Shown here in pieces: positions 63,203 through 64,000 of a DNA stretch of 64,000 nt. The DNA comes from Bacteroidota bacterium (GTDB lineage Bacteria; Bacteroidota; Bacteroidia; AKYH767-A; OLB10). Numbering within the stretch: the first letter of the stretch is position 1; the number at the start of each line of letters is the position of its first letter. Under the pieces are notes generated by a model that saw nothing but the letters and a program-made list of their open reading frames with translations, was not told the DNA's origin and ran no database searches. The translations under genes were made by a program, and so were the position numbers. The stretch is from positions 1,351,501 through 1,415,500 of the forward strand of contig JADJOH010000007.1 of the NCBI GenBank assembly GCA_016713925.1. The letters are read 5' to 3'.

Positions 63203-64000
63203 ATGATACCTTTCGAAAAATTTAAACTCGACAACGGATTAACAGTAATCGTGCACGAGGACTACACCACTCCACTTGTAGCGATGAATATTCTGTACAA
63301 AGTCGGAGCTCGTGATGAACAGCCTGACAAAACCGGATTCGCCCATTTGTTTGAGCATCTGATGTTCGGAGGTTCCGTTAATATTGAAGATTTTGACGAG
63401 CCCCTTCAAAAAGCCGGAGGAGAAAACAACGCTTTTACCAACAACGACATCACCAATTACTATCTCACCATCCCCGCACAAAATCTTGAAACCGGATTCT
63501 GGCTGGAAAGTGATCGCATGTTAAGTCTGGCTTTTACAGAGAAGAGTCTGGAAGTACAGCGTTCCGTGGTAGTGGAAGAATTCAAACAACGTTATTTGAA
63601 TCAACCTTACGGTGATGTCTGGTTGCAGCTCCGTCCTCTTGCCTACAAAGTTCACCCGTATCAATGGGCGACTATAGGAAAAGAAATTTCACATATCGAA
63701 GAAGCAACATTAGAAGATGTAAAATCCTTTTTCAAAAAATGGTATGCACCGAATAATGCCATACTCAGCATTGCCGGAAACTGCGATTTAAAGAGCGCCA
63801 AAACACTGTGTGAAAAATGGTTCGCTCCTATTCCTGCGCAACATATACCGGAGCGGAAATTACCGGTAGAGCCGGAACAGAAAGAAAAAAGAATTCTCGA
63901 ATTAAAGAGAGATGTACCCAATTCGAGAATTTACATGGCCTGGCATTGCTGTTCCAGATATGACAAGGAATTTTATGCTACTGATCTGTTATCTGATATA
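63203..64000 (+). CDS. M16-family zinc peptidase, N-terminal part (cut by window edge)
   Basis: Starts at ATG 63203, 3 bp after the previous stop, and stays open to the window end (266 codons). The inverted zinc motif HxxEH is HLFEH (His48-Glu51-His52) in GFAHLFEHLMFGGS, and the distal Glu lies in SVVVEEFKQRY near residue 128. Pattern ENNAFTNNDITNYYLTIP is also typical. Members are periplasmic or membrane peptidases related to pitrilysin and the mitochondrial processing peptidase. Bacteroidota often encode it as a pair of M16 proteins in tandem. No signal peptide at this start. Confidence 0.93.
   Translation, partial: MIPFEKFKLDNGLTVIVHEDYTTPLVAMNILYKVGARDEQPDKTGFAHLFEHLMFGGSVNIEDFDEPLQKAGGENNAFTNNDITNYYLTIPAQNLETGFWLESDRMLSLAFTEKSLEVQRSVVVEEFKQRYLNQPYGDVWLQLRPLAYKVHPYQWATIGKEISHIEEATLEDVKSFFKKWYAPNNAILSIAGNCDLKSAKTLCEKWFAPIPAQHIPERKLPVEPEQKEKRILELKRDVPNSRIYMAWHCCSRYDKEFYATDLLSDI

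Overview
The window reads as a chromosomal segment of a Bacteroidota bacterium. Supporting evidence: a fused CcoN-CcoO oxidase gene, PorQ, T9SS-type C-terminal sorting domains, a GldI-like lipoprotein, the bamD-rpoZ-coaBC-DUF4835-recN gene order, Bacteroidota-restricted families (DUF3822, DUF922, DUF2027-Smr, DUF4920), Bacteroidota-style promoters (TAnnTTTG), and few obvious Shine-Dalgarno sites. The gene set suggests an aerobe or microaerobe with type IX secretion. No phage, CRISPR array or intact insertion sequence was found.

Layout. 0-9 kb: lpxB tail, ssb, a small Zn-ribbon protein, a secreted TPR protein, gyrA, clpC and fabI. 9-14.3 kb: minus-strand group bamD, rpoZ, coaBC, DUF4835, recN (envelope assembly, transcription, CoA synthesis, repair). 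14.5-16.8 kb: an alpha-oxoamine synthase for sphingolipid or sulfonolipid bases, a lysine-rich histone-H1-like protein, and a repeat-rich gap (heptamer array, hairpins, palindromes). 16.8-20.3 kb: two FKBP lipoproteins, nrnA, ndk, DUF721 and a 38-residue membrane protein. 20.3-30 kb: SAM hydrolase, ABM protein, AlkB-type monooxygenase, orphan oxidase subunit III, a secreted BNR/T9SS protein, 3-hydroxyacyl-CoA dehydrogenase, DUF2027-Smr, DUF922 and a damaged beta-CASP hydrolase. 30.4-42.5 kb: a respiration island with a DUF2892 protein, PAS histidine kinase, a receiver-CRP fusion regulator, a FixI-type P-ATPase, and ccoS, ccoNO, ccoQ, ccoP, ccoG, ccoH plus a SafE-like membrane protein. 42.5-50 kb: tRNA-Val, a RecD-like helicase, DUF3822-rsmD-coaD, an N-acetylglucosamine-kinase-like gene, an APC permease, and two copies of a 306-bp repeat. 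50-64 kb: a long charged coiled-coil protein, HMG-CoA lyase, DUF4920, pyrD, an mntR-mntH(USP) operon with a visible operator, smpB, porQ, glyA, a sugar nucleotidyltransferase, a SanA/YdcF protein, a nitronate-monooxygenase-family flavoprotein and the start of an M16 peptidase.

Two things stand out. First, the cbb3 oxidase cluster lies beside a PAS kinase and a receiver-CRP regulator without FNR-type cysteines, and three upstream gaps in the island carry CRP/FNR-like palindromes. This suggests a local phosphorelay-controlled oxygen or redox circuit. Second, a 306-bp intergenic repeat occurs twice with flanks in the same orientation, but its 42-bp GC-rich core is exactly inverted between copies.

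Caution: eleven genes are interrupted, several of them normally essential (gyrA, coaD). Seven carry single-base indels in short homopolymers, two carry in-frame TAA codons, one has a two-base or one-base shift, and one has an internal deletion. Most look like uncorrected sequencing errors. Those genes are annotated at their reconstructed full extent.
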